Shown here piece by piece: positions 1-8,633 of a stretch of DNA of 64,000 nucleotides (positions are counted from its first letter, which is position 1; each line of letters begins with the position of its first letter). This DNA is from DATKBT01 sp035546295 (GTDB lineage: Bacteria; Acidobacteriota; Thermoanaerobaculia; Multivoradales; Multivoraceae), in NCBI GenBank assembly GCA_035546295.1, contig DATKBT010000108.1, positions 1-64,000 of the forward strand, read 5' to 3'. Below the pieces are notes generated by a model. That model saw only the letters and a list, made by a program, of their open reading frames with translations, had not been told where the DNA came from and ran no database searches. The position numbers and the translations under genes are program-made.

Positions 1-1442
1 ACGCTTTCACGCCGGGGGGCGGGCGGAGCCGCATCGGCAACGAGCTCTTCCGCCAGGAGCAGGACGGCTCCTTCGTCGAGGTCGCAGTCGCCGCCGGAGC
101 GGACGACCGGGGCTACGGCATGGGAGCTGCGGTCGGCGACGTCGACGGCGACGGCGACCTCGAACTGTTCCTCTCCAACTACGGTCCGGACGTGCTCCTG
201 CTCAACGACGGCGACGGAACCTTCAGCGACGCGACTCAGGCGGCGGGCGTCGGCGATCCGGAGTGGTCCGCGTCGGCTACCTTCCTCGACTACGACCGCG
301 ACGGCCAGCTCGACCTCTACGTGACCCGCTACATCGCCTTCGACGCGGAGCGTGAGTGCGCTCTCGAGGGCGGCCGTCTCGACTACTGCGGCCCGGCACA
401 GTTCCCGGGGGTCCGCGATCTGCTGTACCGCAACGAGGGGGGCGGGCGGTTCCGGGAGGTCGGCCGCGAGGCCGGGATCGCGGCGACCGAGCTGCGTGGC
501 CTCGGCGTCGTTGCGTCCGACTTCAACGGAGACGGCTGGATCGATCTCTACGTGGCCAACGACTCCGATCCCAACAACCTCTGGATCAACCAGGGCGACG
601 GCACCTTCGTCGACGACGCGGTCCTGGTCGGCGTCGCCTACAACCGCTTCGGCGTCGGTGAGGCCGGGATGGGGATCGGATACGGCGACGGCGACGGCGA
701 CGGCGACCTCGACTTGTTCGTGACTCACCTGATCGAGGAGACCAACACCTACTACGAGAACCTCGGCGAGGCCGGCTTCGAGGACACCACCGCGATCGTC
801 GGTCTGGGAGTCCCGAGCGTCCCCTTCACCGGTTTCGGCACCGCCCTCGCCGACCTCGACCTCGACGGGGACCTCGACGTCCCGGTTGCCCAGGGCGCGG
901 TCAAGCACCGGCCGTCGGCCCTCGCGAACCGGCCGGAGTGGTTCTGGAACGACTACGCGGAGCCCAACCTGCTCTTCTCGAATCTCGGCGGCGGCCGCTT
1001 CGCCGAGGCGCCCGCCGGGGCGTTCGGCGAGCCGATCGAGATCTCCCGGGGCCTGGTTGCGGCGGATCTCGACGGGGACGGAGATCTCGATCTGGTGGTG
1101 ACCAACATCGAAGGACCGGCGCGCATCTACCGCAATCCGACGCGCAGCGGCGGCGCCGGCCCCTCCTGGCTCGAGGTCCGGCCGGTCGACGCGTCGGATC
1201 GCGAGGCGCTCGGCGCCAGCGTCACGCTCGTGACGGATGGCGGGCGACTGGTCGGCGAGGCGCGTCCCGGCGGCAGCTACCTGGCAGGGGGTCACGGCCG
1301 TGCGCATTTCGGGCTCGGCGGGCGACGCAGCATCGAGGGGGTCGAGGTTCGGTGGCCGGATGGCGAGGTCGAGCGTTTCCCGGGCGGACCCGTCGACCGT
1401 GTCCTCGTGCTGCGGCGAGGCGAAGGGGAGCCGCCGCGATGA
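1..1442 (+). CDS. CRTAC1 family FG-GAP/ASPIC-UnbV protein (5' truncated)
   Basis: The frame is open from the first bases of the window (codons start at base 3), so the N-terminus is missing; about 479 residues are visible. They carry repeated FG-GAP/VCBS calcium loops of the form DxDGDGDLDL, seen near bases 135-175, 520-560, 684-720, 855-890 and 1065-1100. The C-terminus has the ASPIC/UnbV signatures GASVTLV, GGSYLAG, HFGLGG and EVRWPDG. The family forms secreted beta-propellers with a C-terminal ASPIC domain; the substrate is not known. The stop overlaps the start of the next gene as ATGA, so the two are probably translationally coupled. The pairing with a TPR protein is common for this family in Acidobacteriota-like genomes (family knowledge). 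Confidence 0.93.
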   Translation, partial: AFTPGGGRSRIGNELFRQEQDGSFVEVAVAAGADDRGYGMGAAVGDVDGDGDLELFLSNYGPDVLLLNDGDGTFSDATQAAGVGDPEWSASATFLDYDRDGQLDLYVTRYIAFDAERECALEGGRLDYCGPAQFPGVRDLLYRNEGGGRFREVGREAGIAATELRGLGVVASDFNGDGWIDLYVANDSDPNNLWINQGDGTFVDDAVLVGVAYNRFGVGEAGMGIGYGDGDGDGDLDLFVTHLIEETNTYYENLGEAGFEDTTAIVGLGVPSVPFTGFGTALADLDLDGDLDVPVAQGAVKHRPSALANRPEWFWNDYAEPNLLFSNLGGGRFAEAPAGAFGEPIEISRGLVAADLDGDGDLDLVVTNIEGPARIYRNPTRSGGAGPSWLEVRPVDASDREALGASVTLVTDGGRLVGEARPGGSYLAGGHGRAHFGLGGRRSIEGVEVRWPDGEVERFPGGPVDRVLVLRRGEGEPPR

Positions 1443-2803
1443 GGGGCTGCTCGCGCGAGAGCTCGAGAGTGCGAGCTCGCAGCCTCGCGGTCGCCCTGTC
1501 GTCGCTCGCCCTGTCGTCGCTCGCCCTGTGCTGTGCGCTGTCGTCGCCGGCTCGCGCCTCCGAGGTGCCGGCGCCCGTACTCGACGGGGTCGAGCAGCGG
1601 GTTCGCGAGAAGCTGGTGGCCGCGCAGCGACTCGTCGAGGCCCGCCGCGACGATCCCGCCGCGTGGGGGGCGTACGGCATGGTCCTCGACGCCCACCGGC
1701 AGACCGGGCGAGCCGAGATCGCCTACCGGGAGGCGCGGCGGCTCGATCCCGACGACTTTCGCTGGACCTACCACCTCGCCGGGCTGCTCGACTACAAGGA
1801 CCCGGAGGAGGCGGCCGAGCTTTTCGAGGACGCGGTGGCGATCGACCCCGACTACGGCCCCGCTCGCGTGCGTTACGGCGAGACGCTGGAGAAGCTGGGC
1901 CGTCTCGACGCGGCGGAGGAGCAGTTCCGCAGCGCCACGCGGCTCACCCCGGACGATCCCCTGGCGTGGTTTGGGCTCGGCCGCTCGGCGCTTGCGCGCG
2001 GCGAGTTGGAGGCCGCCCTCGAGCAGCTCGAGCGCTCCTACACGATCGACCCGGGGGTTCAGGCGATCACGGCGACGCTGTCGCGCGCTCTGTTCCGCGC
2101 GGGCGAAGCCGATCGCGCGCGCGAGCTGGCGCGACGGGCGAGAAGCCTGCCGCGGATGACCCACCACTCCGATCCCCGGCGCGCCGCCGTCCGTGACCTG
2201 GCGGTGGATTCTGAGAGCTACCTGCAACGGAGCCGGACGTATCAGGAGGTGGGGGCTCTCGACCGGGCGCGCTCGGAGCTCGAGACCCTCGCGCGGCTCG
2301 AGCCAGACCGCGCCGACGTGCACCTGGCGATGGCGGGGCTCTACGACCGCATGCGCCAGCCGGCCGAAGCCGTGGCAGCTGCACGGCGGGCGCTCGCGGC
2401 CGACGCCGAGCTGCCGGGCGCGCGCGCGGTGCTGGCTGGCGCCCTGCTCAAGCTCGGACGTTTCGAGGAGGCGCGAAGCGAGGCGGAGCGGGTGCTCGTC
2501 GCCGAGCCCGAAAACTTCCACATGCTCCTGGTCTCTGCCATGGCCGGCGCTCAGGCCGGCGACATCGGCGTGGCCGTGCAGCGTGTCGACCGCGCCTTCG
2601 AGGCGCGCACCGGCGATCCGGAGCTGCGCGACCTGCTGCGGCGCATGCTGGTGGATTTCGGCGAATCGTTCCTCGCGGTGGGAAGGCGAGAGGAGGGTCT
2701 CGAGAGACTCGAAAGGGCGCTGGAGCTTGATCGCGAGAGCGGCCTCTCGTCGCCCTCCACTCGTGAGCTCGAGCGCCGGATTCGAGAGCTGCGATCGGGT
2801 TGA
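1439..2803 (+). CDS. Secreted tetratricopeptide-repeat protein
   Basis: 454 residues. I chose the ATG that overlaps the upstream stop (ATGA) because the signal peptide begins there: a basic n-region followed by repeated LAVALSSLALSS-like hydrophobic segments and a PARAS cleavage-like site near residue 38. The rest is helical TPR units with typical A, G, Y and P positions (for example AWGAYGMVLDAH, FRWTYHLAGLLD, GPARVRYGETLEKLG, PLAWFGLGRSAL), roughly eight to ten repeats. TPRs are protein-interaction scaffolds. The coupling to the CRTAC1 gene suggests the two products act together outside the cytoplasm. No catalytic motif is seen. Confidence 0.9.
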   Translation: MRGCSRESSRVRARSLAVALSSLALSSLALCCALSSPARASEVPAPVLDGVEQRVREKLVAAQRLVEARRDDPAAWGAYGMVLDAHRQTGRAEIAYREARRLDPDDFRWTYHLAGLLDYKDPEEAAELFEDAVAIDPDYGPARVRYGETLEKLGRLDAAEEQFRSATRLTPDDPLAWFGLGRSALARGELEAALEQLERSYTIDPGVQAITATLSRALFRAGEADRARELARRARSLPRMTHHSDPRRAAVRDLAVDSESYLQRSRTYQEVGALDRARSELETLARLEPDRADVHLAMAGLYDRMRQPAEAVAAARRALAADAELPGARAVLAGALLKLGRFEEARSEAERVLVAEPENFHMLLVSAMAGAQAGDIGVAVQRVDRAFEARTGDPELRDLLRRMLVDFGESFLAVGRREEGLERLERALELDRESGLSSPSTRELERRIRELRSG

Positions 2804-2945
2804 GGCGCCGCGGCACCCGAGCCGACCGCGACAGCCTCCGATGGGTCTGCCGGGGCCTTCGGGACGCCGTACGTGGACGAGCCTGGAAAGAGCGTCAGCC
2901 GCATTTTTCGCAGGTTCGGCGCGCCTTCGCGCGGGCTTCGCTTCC

Positions 2946-2975
2946 TTGACAGCCAAAGGAGCCGCTGGCTACGAT
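2946..2975 (+). promoter_or_regulatory. sigma70-type promoter for the HbpS-like gene
   Basis: A consensus -35 box TTGACA (2946-2951) is followed after 18 bases by TACGAT (2970-2975). The expected start of transcription is near 2982, giving a leader of about 32 bases that ends in GAGAGGAAC directly before the ATG at 3014. It is the best -35/-10 pair I found in the window. Confidence 0.75.
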
Positions 2976-3013
2976 GGCTGGGTCCAAACCACCTGTGAGC
3001 GCGGGAGAGGAAC

Positions 3014-4756
3014 ATGTCGACGAGTGGGCGAAAGAGCGCCGTCCTGATGCGATTTTTTGCGTCGGTTCTGGTGCTCCTCGGGCTGTCAGCGGCTGACGCC
3101 GAGGCTCAGCCACGGCCAGAGGAGCGGGGAACCCCGGGGGTTCGCACGACGCTCGAGCCACGCGACCTGGCGCCGCTCCCGGCGCGCTCCGACGGCTCCG
3201 GCCGGCGTCCCAGGACCAGGCTCTCCGAGGAGCCGGTAGCGCAGGATCCTCCGGACCGCGGTCCCGCGACCTGCGGCGGTGACTCCATCTGCGCGGCGGA
3301 GGTCGACGCCATCGTCCGACGTGCGGCGATGAGCCTCGACACCGACAACATGACCATCGTGGTGGTCGATCGCGTCGGTGGCGTGCTCGCGCTCTTCCGC
3401 AAGCCCGGCGCCGATCCCGCGAACGACGACGTCGCCGCCGGTGTCGCGCGCACCGCAGCGTTCTTCAGCAACAACTTCGCCCCGCTCACCTCGCGCACGG
3501 TGCGCTCGCTCTCCGGCGTCAACTTCCCGATCGGCGTGAAGAACGCCCCCTCGGGCGGTCTGTACAGCATCGAGCAGTCGAATCGCGGCTGCGACCTGAA
3601 CGTCACCTTCAACCCGGGCCAGGCCATCCCGCAGTCGAAGTCGATCGAGGGCCTGCGCAACGACCTCGAGTGCAACCCGAGCAACACCGAGGGTTGCGGT
3701 CCAGGGCTGATCACGGGCAAGGTGAGCCCGTTCGAGCAGATCGCGGAGCAGGCGCCCATCAACCCGGCCGGCGTCCCGCTGTTCCGTCCGGCGGCGGGAG
3801 GCTCGACCGCCTTCGCGCTCGGAGCCATCGGGGTCGCCGGGCCGCCTCCGCTCCAGGCCGAGTTCGCCTCCTTCAACGGCGCGTTCGGTGACGGCGCCAC
3901 CCAGCCCGCGCCGGCCCTCCCGCTGCCCCCTCCCGGCAACGTCTTCATCGATGGCATCCGGTTGCCGTTCGTCCGCCAGCTGACGCAGCCCGCCGGCACC
4001 GGCCCGGACGCCACCCTGCGCGGCGCCTACGACCCCGACTTCCTGCCGCGCAACGGCCAGTCCCCTCCCGAGGGCTACCTCGTGGGGCCGCTCGACGGCC
4101 AGAAGCTCGCTGCGGCCGAGGTCGACCGGATCGTCCAGCAGTCGGTGGACTCCGCGAACCGGACCCGCGCCCAGGTTCGGCTGCCGCTCGGTCAGACGTC
4201 GAGGATGGTCATCGCGATCTCCGACCTCGATGGGAAGCTGCTGGCGCTGTTCCGGCAGCCCGACGCGCTGTTCGACGCGGTCGACGTCTGCCCGGGTAAG
4301 GCCCGTGCCGTCGTCTTCTATAGCGGAGACGGGTCGGCTCGCCTGCAGGGCGTTCCCCCCGGCATCGCGATCACGACCAGGGCCCTCGGATTCGGCGGAC
4401 AGATCGCCTTTCCGTCGGGCCAGGAGAACAAGGATCCGGGGCCGTTCTTCGAGGACGTCTACGTCCGCGACTTCCAGAACTACTGCACGATCGGCGATCA
4501 GGGGCCCGACAACCCCAATCAGAACGGCATCAGCTTCATCCCCGGCGGTCTCCCGTTGTACAAGGGAAGCGAGCTGGTCGGCGGCCTCGGAGTCTCCGGA
4601 GACGGCGTCGAGCAGGACGACATCGTGGCGTTCGAAGGCGCCTTCGGCTTCCTGCCGCCGGAGGTGATTCGCGCCGACACCGTCGTCATCGACGACGTGC
4701 GCCTGCCCTTCCTCAAGTTCCCGCGCCAGCCGAGCCCGCGCGGCCTGAACGACTAG
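3014..4756 (+). CDS. Secreted tandem HbpS/GlcG-like (heme-binding-fold) protein
   Basis: 580 residues. The ATG at 3014 follows GAGAGGA; a second Met at residue 12 would also leave an intact signal peptide (MRFFASVLVLLGLSAADAEA). Two HbpS/GlcG-like units are visible. One starts near residue 90 (AAEVDAIVRRAAMSL, then TIVVVDRVGGVLALFRKPGA and VARTAAFFSNN). The other starts near 362 (AAEVDRIVQQSVDSA, then MVIAISDLDGKLLALFRQPDA and KARAVVFYSGD). Family members bind heme or act as small sensors, usually as single 140-residue domains. Here each copy is elongated by an extra beta-rich region, and the two are joined in one secreted chain. Heme binding is not proven. The gene is monocistronic, with a strong promoter upstream and a perfect hairpin downstream. 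Confidence 0.8.
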   Translation: MSTSGRKSAVLMRFFASVLVLLGLSAADAEAQPRPEERGTPGVRTTLEPRDLAPLPARSDGSGRRPRTRLSEEPVAQDPPDRGPATCGGDSICAAEVDAIVRRAAMSLDTDNMTIVVVDRVGGVLALFRKPGADPANDDVAAGVARTAAFFSNNFAPLTSRTVRSLSGVNFPIGVKNAPSGGLYSIEQSNRGCDLNVTFNPGQAIPQSKSIEGLRNDLECNPSNTEGCGPGLITGKVSPFEQIAEQAPINPAGVPLFRPAAGGSTAFALGAIGVAGPPPLQAEFASFNGAFGDGATQPAPALPLPPPGNVFIDGIRLPFVRQLTQPAGTGPDATLRGAYDPDFLPRNGQSPPEGYLVGPLDGQKLAAAEVDRIVQQSVDSANRTRAQVRLPLGQTSRMVIAISDLDGKLLALFRQPDALFDAVDVCPGKARAVVFYSGDGSARLQGVPPGIAITTRALGFGGQIAFPSGQENKDPGPFFEDVYVRDFQNYCTIGDQGPDNPNQNGISFIPGGLPLYKGSELVGGLGVSGDGVEQDDIVAFEGAFGFLPPEVIRADTVVIDDVRLPFLKFPRQPSPRGLND

Positions 4757-4761
4757 CCAGA

Positions 4762-4796
4762 GCATCGCTCGCCGAGCAAAGCTCGGCGAGCGATGC
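4762..4796. terminator. Perfect 16-bp hairpin between convergent genes
   Basis: The arms GCATCGCTCGCCGAGC (4762-4777) and GCTCGGCGAGCGATGC (4781-4796) are perfectly complementary with an AAA loop. It lies just after the HbpS-like stop and before the convergent symporter stop. There is no U-tract on either side, so it may end or stabilise transcripts from both directions rather than act as a classic intrinsic terminator. In the remaining 4797-5045 I see nothing else. Confidence 0.7.
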
Positions 4797-5045
4797 GACG
4801 CGATGTCCCAGTGCAGGCCGAGCCTGCTCGGTCCGCACGTCCGGGGATCTGCACGTTCCATCGATCGTCCCGTGGCAGCGTCGGTATGGCGAAGCTCCCG
4901 GCTTGGAGGCTTCTATCCCGTCGTTGGCTCGCGCGAGCCGGAGGCTGCGACGCCGAAGCGATCCGTCTTCCATTCCGCTGTCCGCGGGCGCCTGCAGCGT
5001 GACGGGCGTCGCAACCGGCCTGCTCGAGGCACAGAGCCGGTAGCC

Positions 5046-6749
5046 CTACTGGGGCTCGTCCCTCAGCCTTGGCAGCCGAATCTCCTCGACGAGCTCCCGG
5101 ACGCGCTCGGGCGGAGGCGGCGTGAAGCGCGAGACGGCGATGGCGATCGCGAAGTTGATGACCATGCCCACGATCCCGATGCCCTCCGGGCTGATGCCCA
5201 GGAACCAGGACTCTGCGCCCGCCTCGGGCCGGGCGAAGCGGAACCACGCGATATAGGCGGCCGTGAACGCGATGCCGCTGACCATTCCCGCGATCGCGCC
5301 CTGCTTCGTGGTGCTCTTGGTGAAGACGCCGAGCACCAGGGTGGGGAAGAAGCTCGAGGCCGCGAGCCCGAAGGCGAACGCGACCACCTGGGCGACGAAG
5401 CCGGGGGGATTGATGCCGAACCAGGCCGCGACGATGACGGCGAAGCCCGCGGCAACGCGCGCCAGGAGCAGCTCTCCCTCGGAACTCAGGCGGGGGAGGA
5501 GGAGCGACTTGCCCAGATCGTGGGAGATCGCGGAGGCGATCACGAGGAGAAGCCCGGCGGCCGTGGACAGCGCCGCGGCCAGGCCGCCGGCAGCGACCAG
5601 CGCGACGACCCACGCCGGCAGCTCGGCGATCTCGGGGTTGGCGAGCACCATGATGTCGCGGTCGACCTGGAGCTCGTTGGCGACGGTGTCAGCGACGTAG
5701 TCGATGCGCCCGTCGCCGTTTTTGTCGTCGAACACCAGCAGCCCGGTGCGCTCCCAGCTCGCGAACCAGGGCGGCGCCTCCTCGTACCTCGTTCCCGACA
5801 GTGTCTGCAGCAGGTTGACCCGGGCGAACGCCGCGACCGCCGGGGCGGTGGTGTAGAGCACGGCGATGAAGACCAGCGCCCACATCGCGCTCCACCGTGC
5901 GGCGCGCGTGGTGCGCACGGTGTAGAAGCGGATGAGCACGTGGGGCAGGCCGGCGGTGCCGACCATCAGCGCCGCCGTGATCGCCAGCACGTCGATCATC
6001 GACTTCTTGCCGGCCACGAACGTCGCCGTGTACTCGGGGAAGCCGAGCTCGCGGTGGATCTCGTCGAGGGCCTGCAGCAGGTGCACCCCTGCGGACGGTC
6101 CTTCGTCGAGCGCGGCGCCGAAGCCGATCTGGGGGATCGGCCAGCCGGTCATGCGCGAAGAGATGGCGATCGCCGGGATGAGGTAGGCGAGGATGAGCAC
6201 GCAGTACTGCGCGACCTGAGTGTAGGTGATGCCCTTCATGCCGCCCATCACCGCGTAGAAGAAGACCAGCGCCGTGCCGATCAGCACTCCACGCTCGACG
6301 TCGACCTCGAGGAAGCGCGAGAACACGACACCGACCCCTCGCATCTGTCCCGCGATGTAGGTGAAGGACACGAAGATCGTGCACAGAGACGCGACCACGC
6401 GCGCGCCGTCGGAGTCGTAGCGGTCGCCGACGAACTCGGAGGTGGTGAACTTCCCGTACTTGCGGAGGTAGGGCGCCAGCAGCAGGGCCAGGAGCACGTA
6501 GCCGCCCGTCCAGCCCATCAGGTAGATCGTGCCGGTGTAGCCCATGAACGAGATCAGCCCCGCCATCGACAGGAACGACGCGGCGCTCATCCAGTCGGCG
6601 CCGGTGGCCATGCCGTTGGCCAACGCCGGGATCCCGCGTCCCGCGACGTAGAAGCCCGCGGTGGTGCCAACTCGGCTCCAGATGGCGATGCCGATGTAGA
6701 GGGCGAAGCTCCCGCCCACCAGGACGTACGTCCAGGCCTGGACGCTCAT
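5046..6749 (-). CDS. Sodium:solute symporter (SLC5/SSS), large subunit
   Basis: 567 residues, about 13 hydrophobic segments, the usual size for SSS carriers of the acetate/cation symporter branch. Recognisable parts are the N-terminal YVLVGGSFALYIGIAIW, GRGIPALANGMATGADWMSAASFLSMAG (residues about 37-65, the family's substrate/Na+ region) and YRVG-like C-terminal segments. A loop near residues 335-365 contains DDKNGDGRID, an EF-hand-like acidic stretch that sits outside the core fold. It is read directly after the DUF4212 gene (37 bases apart). Such pairs form two-component symporters for short carboxylates or amino acids. The exact substrate cannot be told. No clear Shine-Dalgarno precedes the ATG. 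Confidence 0.93.
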   Translation of the reverse strand: MSVQAWTYVLVGGSFALYIGIAIWSRVGTTAGFYVAGRGIPALANGMATGADWMSAASFLSMAGLISFMGYTGTIYLMGWTGGYVLLALLLAPYLRKYGKFTTSEFVGDRYDSDGARVVASLCTIFVSFTYIAGQMRGVGVVFSRFLEVDVERGVLIGTALVFFYAVMGGMKGITYTQVAQYCVLILAYLIPAIAISSRMTGWPIPQIGFGAALDEGPSAGVHLLQALDEIHRELGFPEYTATFVAGKKSMIDVLAITAALMVGTAGLPHVLIRFYTVRTTRAARWSAMWALVFIAVLYTTAPAVAAFARVNLLQTLSGTRYEEAPPWFASWERTGLLVFDDKNGDGRIDYVADTVANELQVDRDIMVLANPEIAELPAWVVALVAAGGLAAALSTAAGLLLVIASAISHDLGKSLLLPRLSSEGELLLARVAAGFAVIVAAWFGINPPGFVAQVVAFAFGLAASSFFPTLVLGVFTKSTTKQGAIAGMVSGIAFTAAYIAWFRFARPEAGAESWFLGISPEGIGIVGMVINFAIAIAVSRFTPPPPERVRELVEEIRLPRLRDEPQ

Positions 6750-6786
6750 GGCCGGGTCGATCCGGAATCGCGCTGGGCACTCGCCG

Positions 6787-7062
6787 TCATCGGTCGACTC
6801 CGTGGCGACGGTCGAGCTGGTCCATGCGGCGCGCGTAGATCCAGATCAGCACCACGAAGACATAGATCGAGCCCTGCTGAGCGAACCAGAAGCCGAGCGG
6901 GAAGCCGCCGAGCTGGACGCGATCGAGCGGCTCGACCAGCAGGATGCCGAGACCGAAGGAGGCCACGAACCAGACGACGAGCAGCGCCGCCATGATGCGC
7001 AGGTTGGCGCGCCAGTAGCCCCGCGGGTCGGGCATGGGAGACGAGGGCTGCAGGTCGCTCAT
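6787..7062 (-). CDS. DUF4212 symporter small subunit
   Basis: 91 residues. The start at 7062 is set by AGAGGAA eight bases upstream and by the family's usual N-terminus (PRGYWRANLRIMAALLVVWF). Two membrane helices (about 22-42 and 53-77) are joined by the family motif LGGFPLGFWFAQQGSIYVFV. The family accompanies SSS large subunits. On this strand a TAGCAT hexamer near 7116-7121 could be the -10 of the operon; a matching -35 is weak. Confidence 0.92.
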   Translation of the reverse strand: MSDLQPSSPMPDPRGYWRANLRIMAALLVVWFVASFGLGILLVEPLDRVQLGGFPLGFWFAQQGSIYVFVVLIWIYARRMDQLDRRHGVDR

Positions 7063-7309
7063 GGAGCGTTTCCTCTCGTGGAGACCGGTCCCGGTGTCGA
7101 CGTGATCGGGCGGGGATGCTAGCAGCCGCTGCTTCGAGGGACAGCGGGAGAGTTGCGTTCGCGCCCCGAGTCGAGCTGCCGCCGCGTGGGCACACGAAGC
7201 TCCAAGACGGCTCCTGGGGTCGCCGCCTCGTGACAAGAGCCCGCCTCCTCTGTCATCGTTCGCCCGTCCACCTCACAGGTCGCTCTCCTCCTTCCGGCGG
7301 TCCAGGCGC

Positions 7310-8167
7310 ATGTGTCGATTCGTTGCCTATCTCGGCCCGCCCATCTCGCTGGCTTCGCTCCTGACCGAGCCGCGCAACTCCCTGATCCGTCAGAGCACGC
7401 ATGCCGCCGAGCGAGCCGAGCCGCTCAACGGCGACGGCTTCGGGCTCGCCTGGTACGACCGCGACGTCGGGATCGAGCCCGGGATCTTCCGGTCGACCAC
7501 TCCGGCATGGGCGAACGAGAACCTGCGGGATCTCGCCCGCATGGTCTCGAGCCGGTGTCTGTTCGCCCACGTCCGTGCTGCGAGCCAGGCGAGCTCGGTG
7601 GCCGAGCTCAACTGCCATCCGTTTCGCTGGGGCCGCTACGCCTTCATGCACAACGGGGACGTCGGTGGGTTCCCGAGAGTTCGGCGGACCCTGGTGAGCG
7701 AGCTGTCCGACGAGTCGTTCGCGGCGATTCGCGGTAGCACCGACTCGGAGCACGTCTTCGCTCTGTTCCTCGATGCGCTTTCCGAGCGCGAGGCGCGCCA
7801 GCAGCCGGACGACCTGGCGCGAGCGATCGAGCGGACTGTGGGACGAATTCTCGAGCTGACCCGCCGGCACGCCGCGGGCGAGTCGAGCGACCTCAACCTG
7901 GCGGTGACCGACGGCGAGTCCATCGTGGCGTGCCGGTACACCGACGATCCCGAGGAGGAAGGGGAGTCGCTCTACGTGCACGTGGGCCAGCGCTACGAAT
8001 GTGTCGACGGGATCTGCCGCATGGTCGACCCGGAGACCCGTGGCGGTGCCGTGATCGTCAGCTCGGAGCGCCTGAGCGACGACGACGGCTGGCGTCCGAT
8101 CCCGCGCAACCACCTGTGCCTGATCGGCGGCGACGGCACCGCGCGCCTCGAGCCGCTGGAGGGGTAG
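7310..8167 (+). CDS. Class II glutamine amidotransferase (YafJ/EgtC-like)
   Basis: 285 residues beginning Met-Cys, so Cys2 becomes the N-terminal nucleophile after Met removal. Family features follow: RFVAYLGPP, LNGDGFGLAWYD (near 43), LFAHVRAAS (near 84), and FMHNGDVGGFPRVRR (near 113) with the Asn-Gly oxyanion pair. Stand-alone enzymes of this kind hydrolyse glutamine or gamma-glutamyl amides. EgtC of ergothioneine synthesis belongs here, but no other egt gene is nearby, so the substrate is open. The gene stands alone and diverges from the symporter pair. Confidence 0.9.
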   Translation: MCRFVAYLGPPISLASLLTEPRNSLIRQSTHAAERAEPLNGDGFGLAWYDRDVGIEPGIFRSTTPAWANENLRDLARMVSSRCLFAHVRAASQASSVAELNCHPFRWGRYAFMHNGDVGGFPRVRRTLVSELSDESFAAIRGSTDSEHVFALFLDALSEREARQQPDDLARAIERTVGRILELTRRHAAGESSDLNLAVTDGESIVACRYTDDPEEEGESLYVHVGQRYECVDGICRMVDPETRGGAVIVSSERLSDDDGWRPIPRNHLCLIGGDGTARLEPLEG

Positions 8168-8244
8168 CTGCCGAGCGCGACGTTCGGTCGCCCTGCGAGG
8201 CCGCGTCGGCTCGGCCGACTGCGGTCGCCGCTCGCGCCCCCGAG

Positions 8245-8586
8245 ATCACCGGCCGGAAGTCGACCTCGACCCGCCGGCTTCCGTCTCCGTCAGAACCGTG
8301 GAGGCGGTCGACGGCCAACGACCCGTGCGCGGTCCGCTGGCCTGACGGCCACTCGACCCGGAGCTCCGCGGAGGTGGCGGCGCCGAGATCGACGTGCAGC
8401 GTAGGGTCGTTTCGACAAGTGCCGACGACTCCCTCCGTGACCTGAAGGTGGCGCTCCGCAGCGCCCGGAACGCGCTGCGTCACCAGCGCTCCGATCCGCT
8501 GGGGTTCCGTCGCCGACCAGTCGCAGCCGGAACCAGTTCCCGGCCACGCTCGACCCACCGCGAAACTCGCGCGACGAAGCGACTGC
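8245..8586 (-). pseudogene. Frameshifted ASPIC/UnbV C-terminal domain remnant
   Basis: On the minus strand one frame reads FRGGSSVAGNWFRLRLVGDG (about 8571-8512), the classic entry of an ASPIC/UnbV domain. After a shift, a second frame continues with IGALVTQRV, DPTLHVDLGAA and AELRVEWPSGQ (about 8495-8335), the domain's later motifs. Neither frame alone encodes the domain, and there is no room for the FG-GAP propeller, because the cytochrome stop is at 8634. It is therefore a fragment of a CRTAC1-type gene like the one at the window start. Apart from this, 8168-8633 holds nothing I can identify. Confidence 0.7.
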
Positions 8587-8633
8587 TCTCTTCGACCTCT
8601 CGATCCTCGATGCGACTCAGCCGGCGGCGCCGG

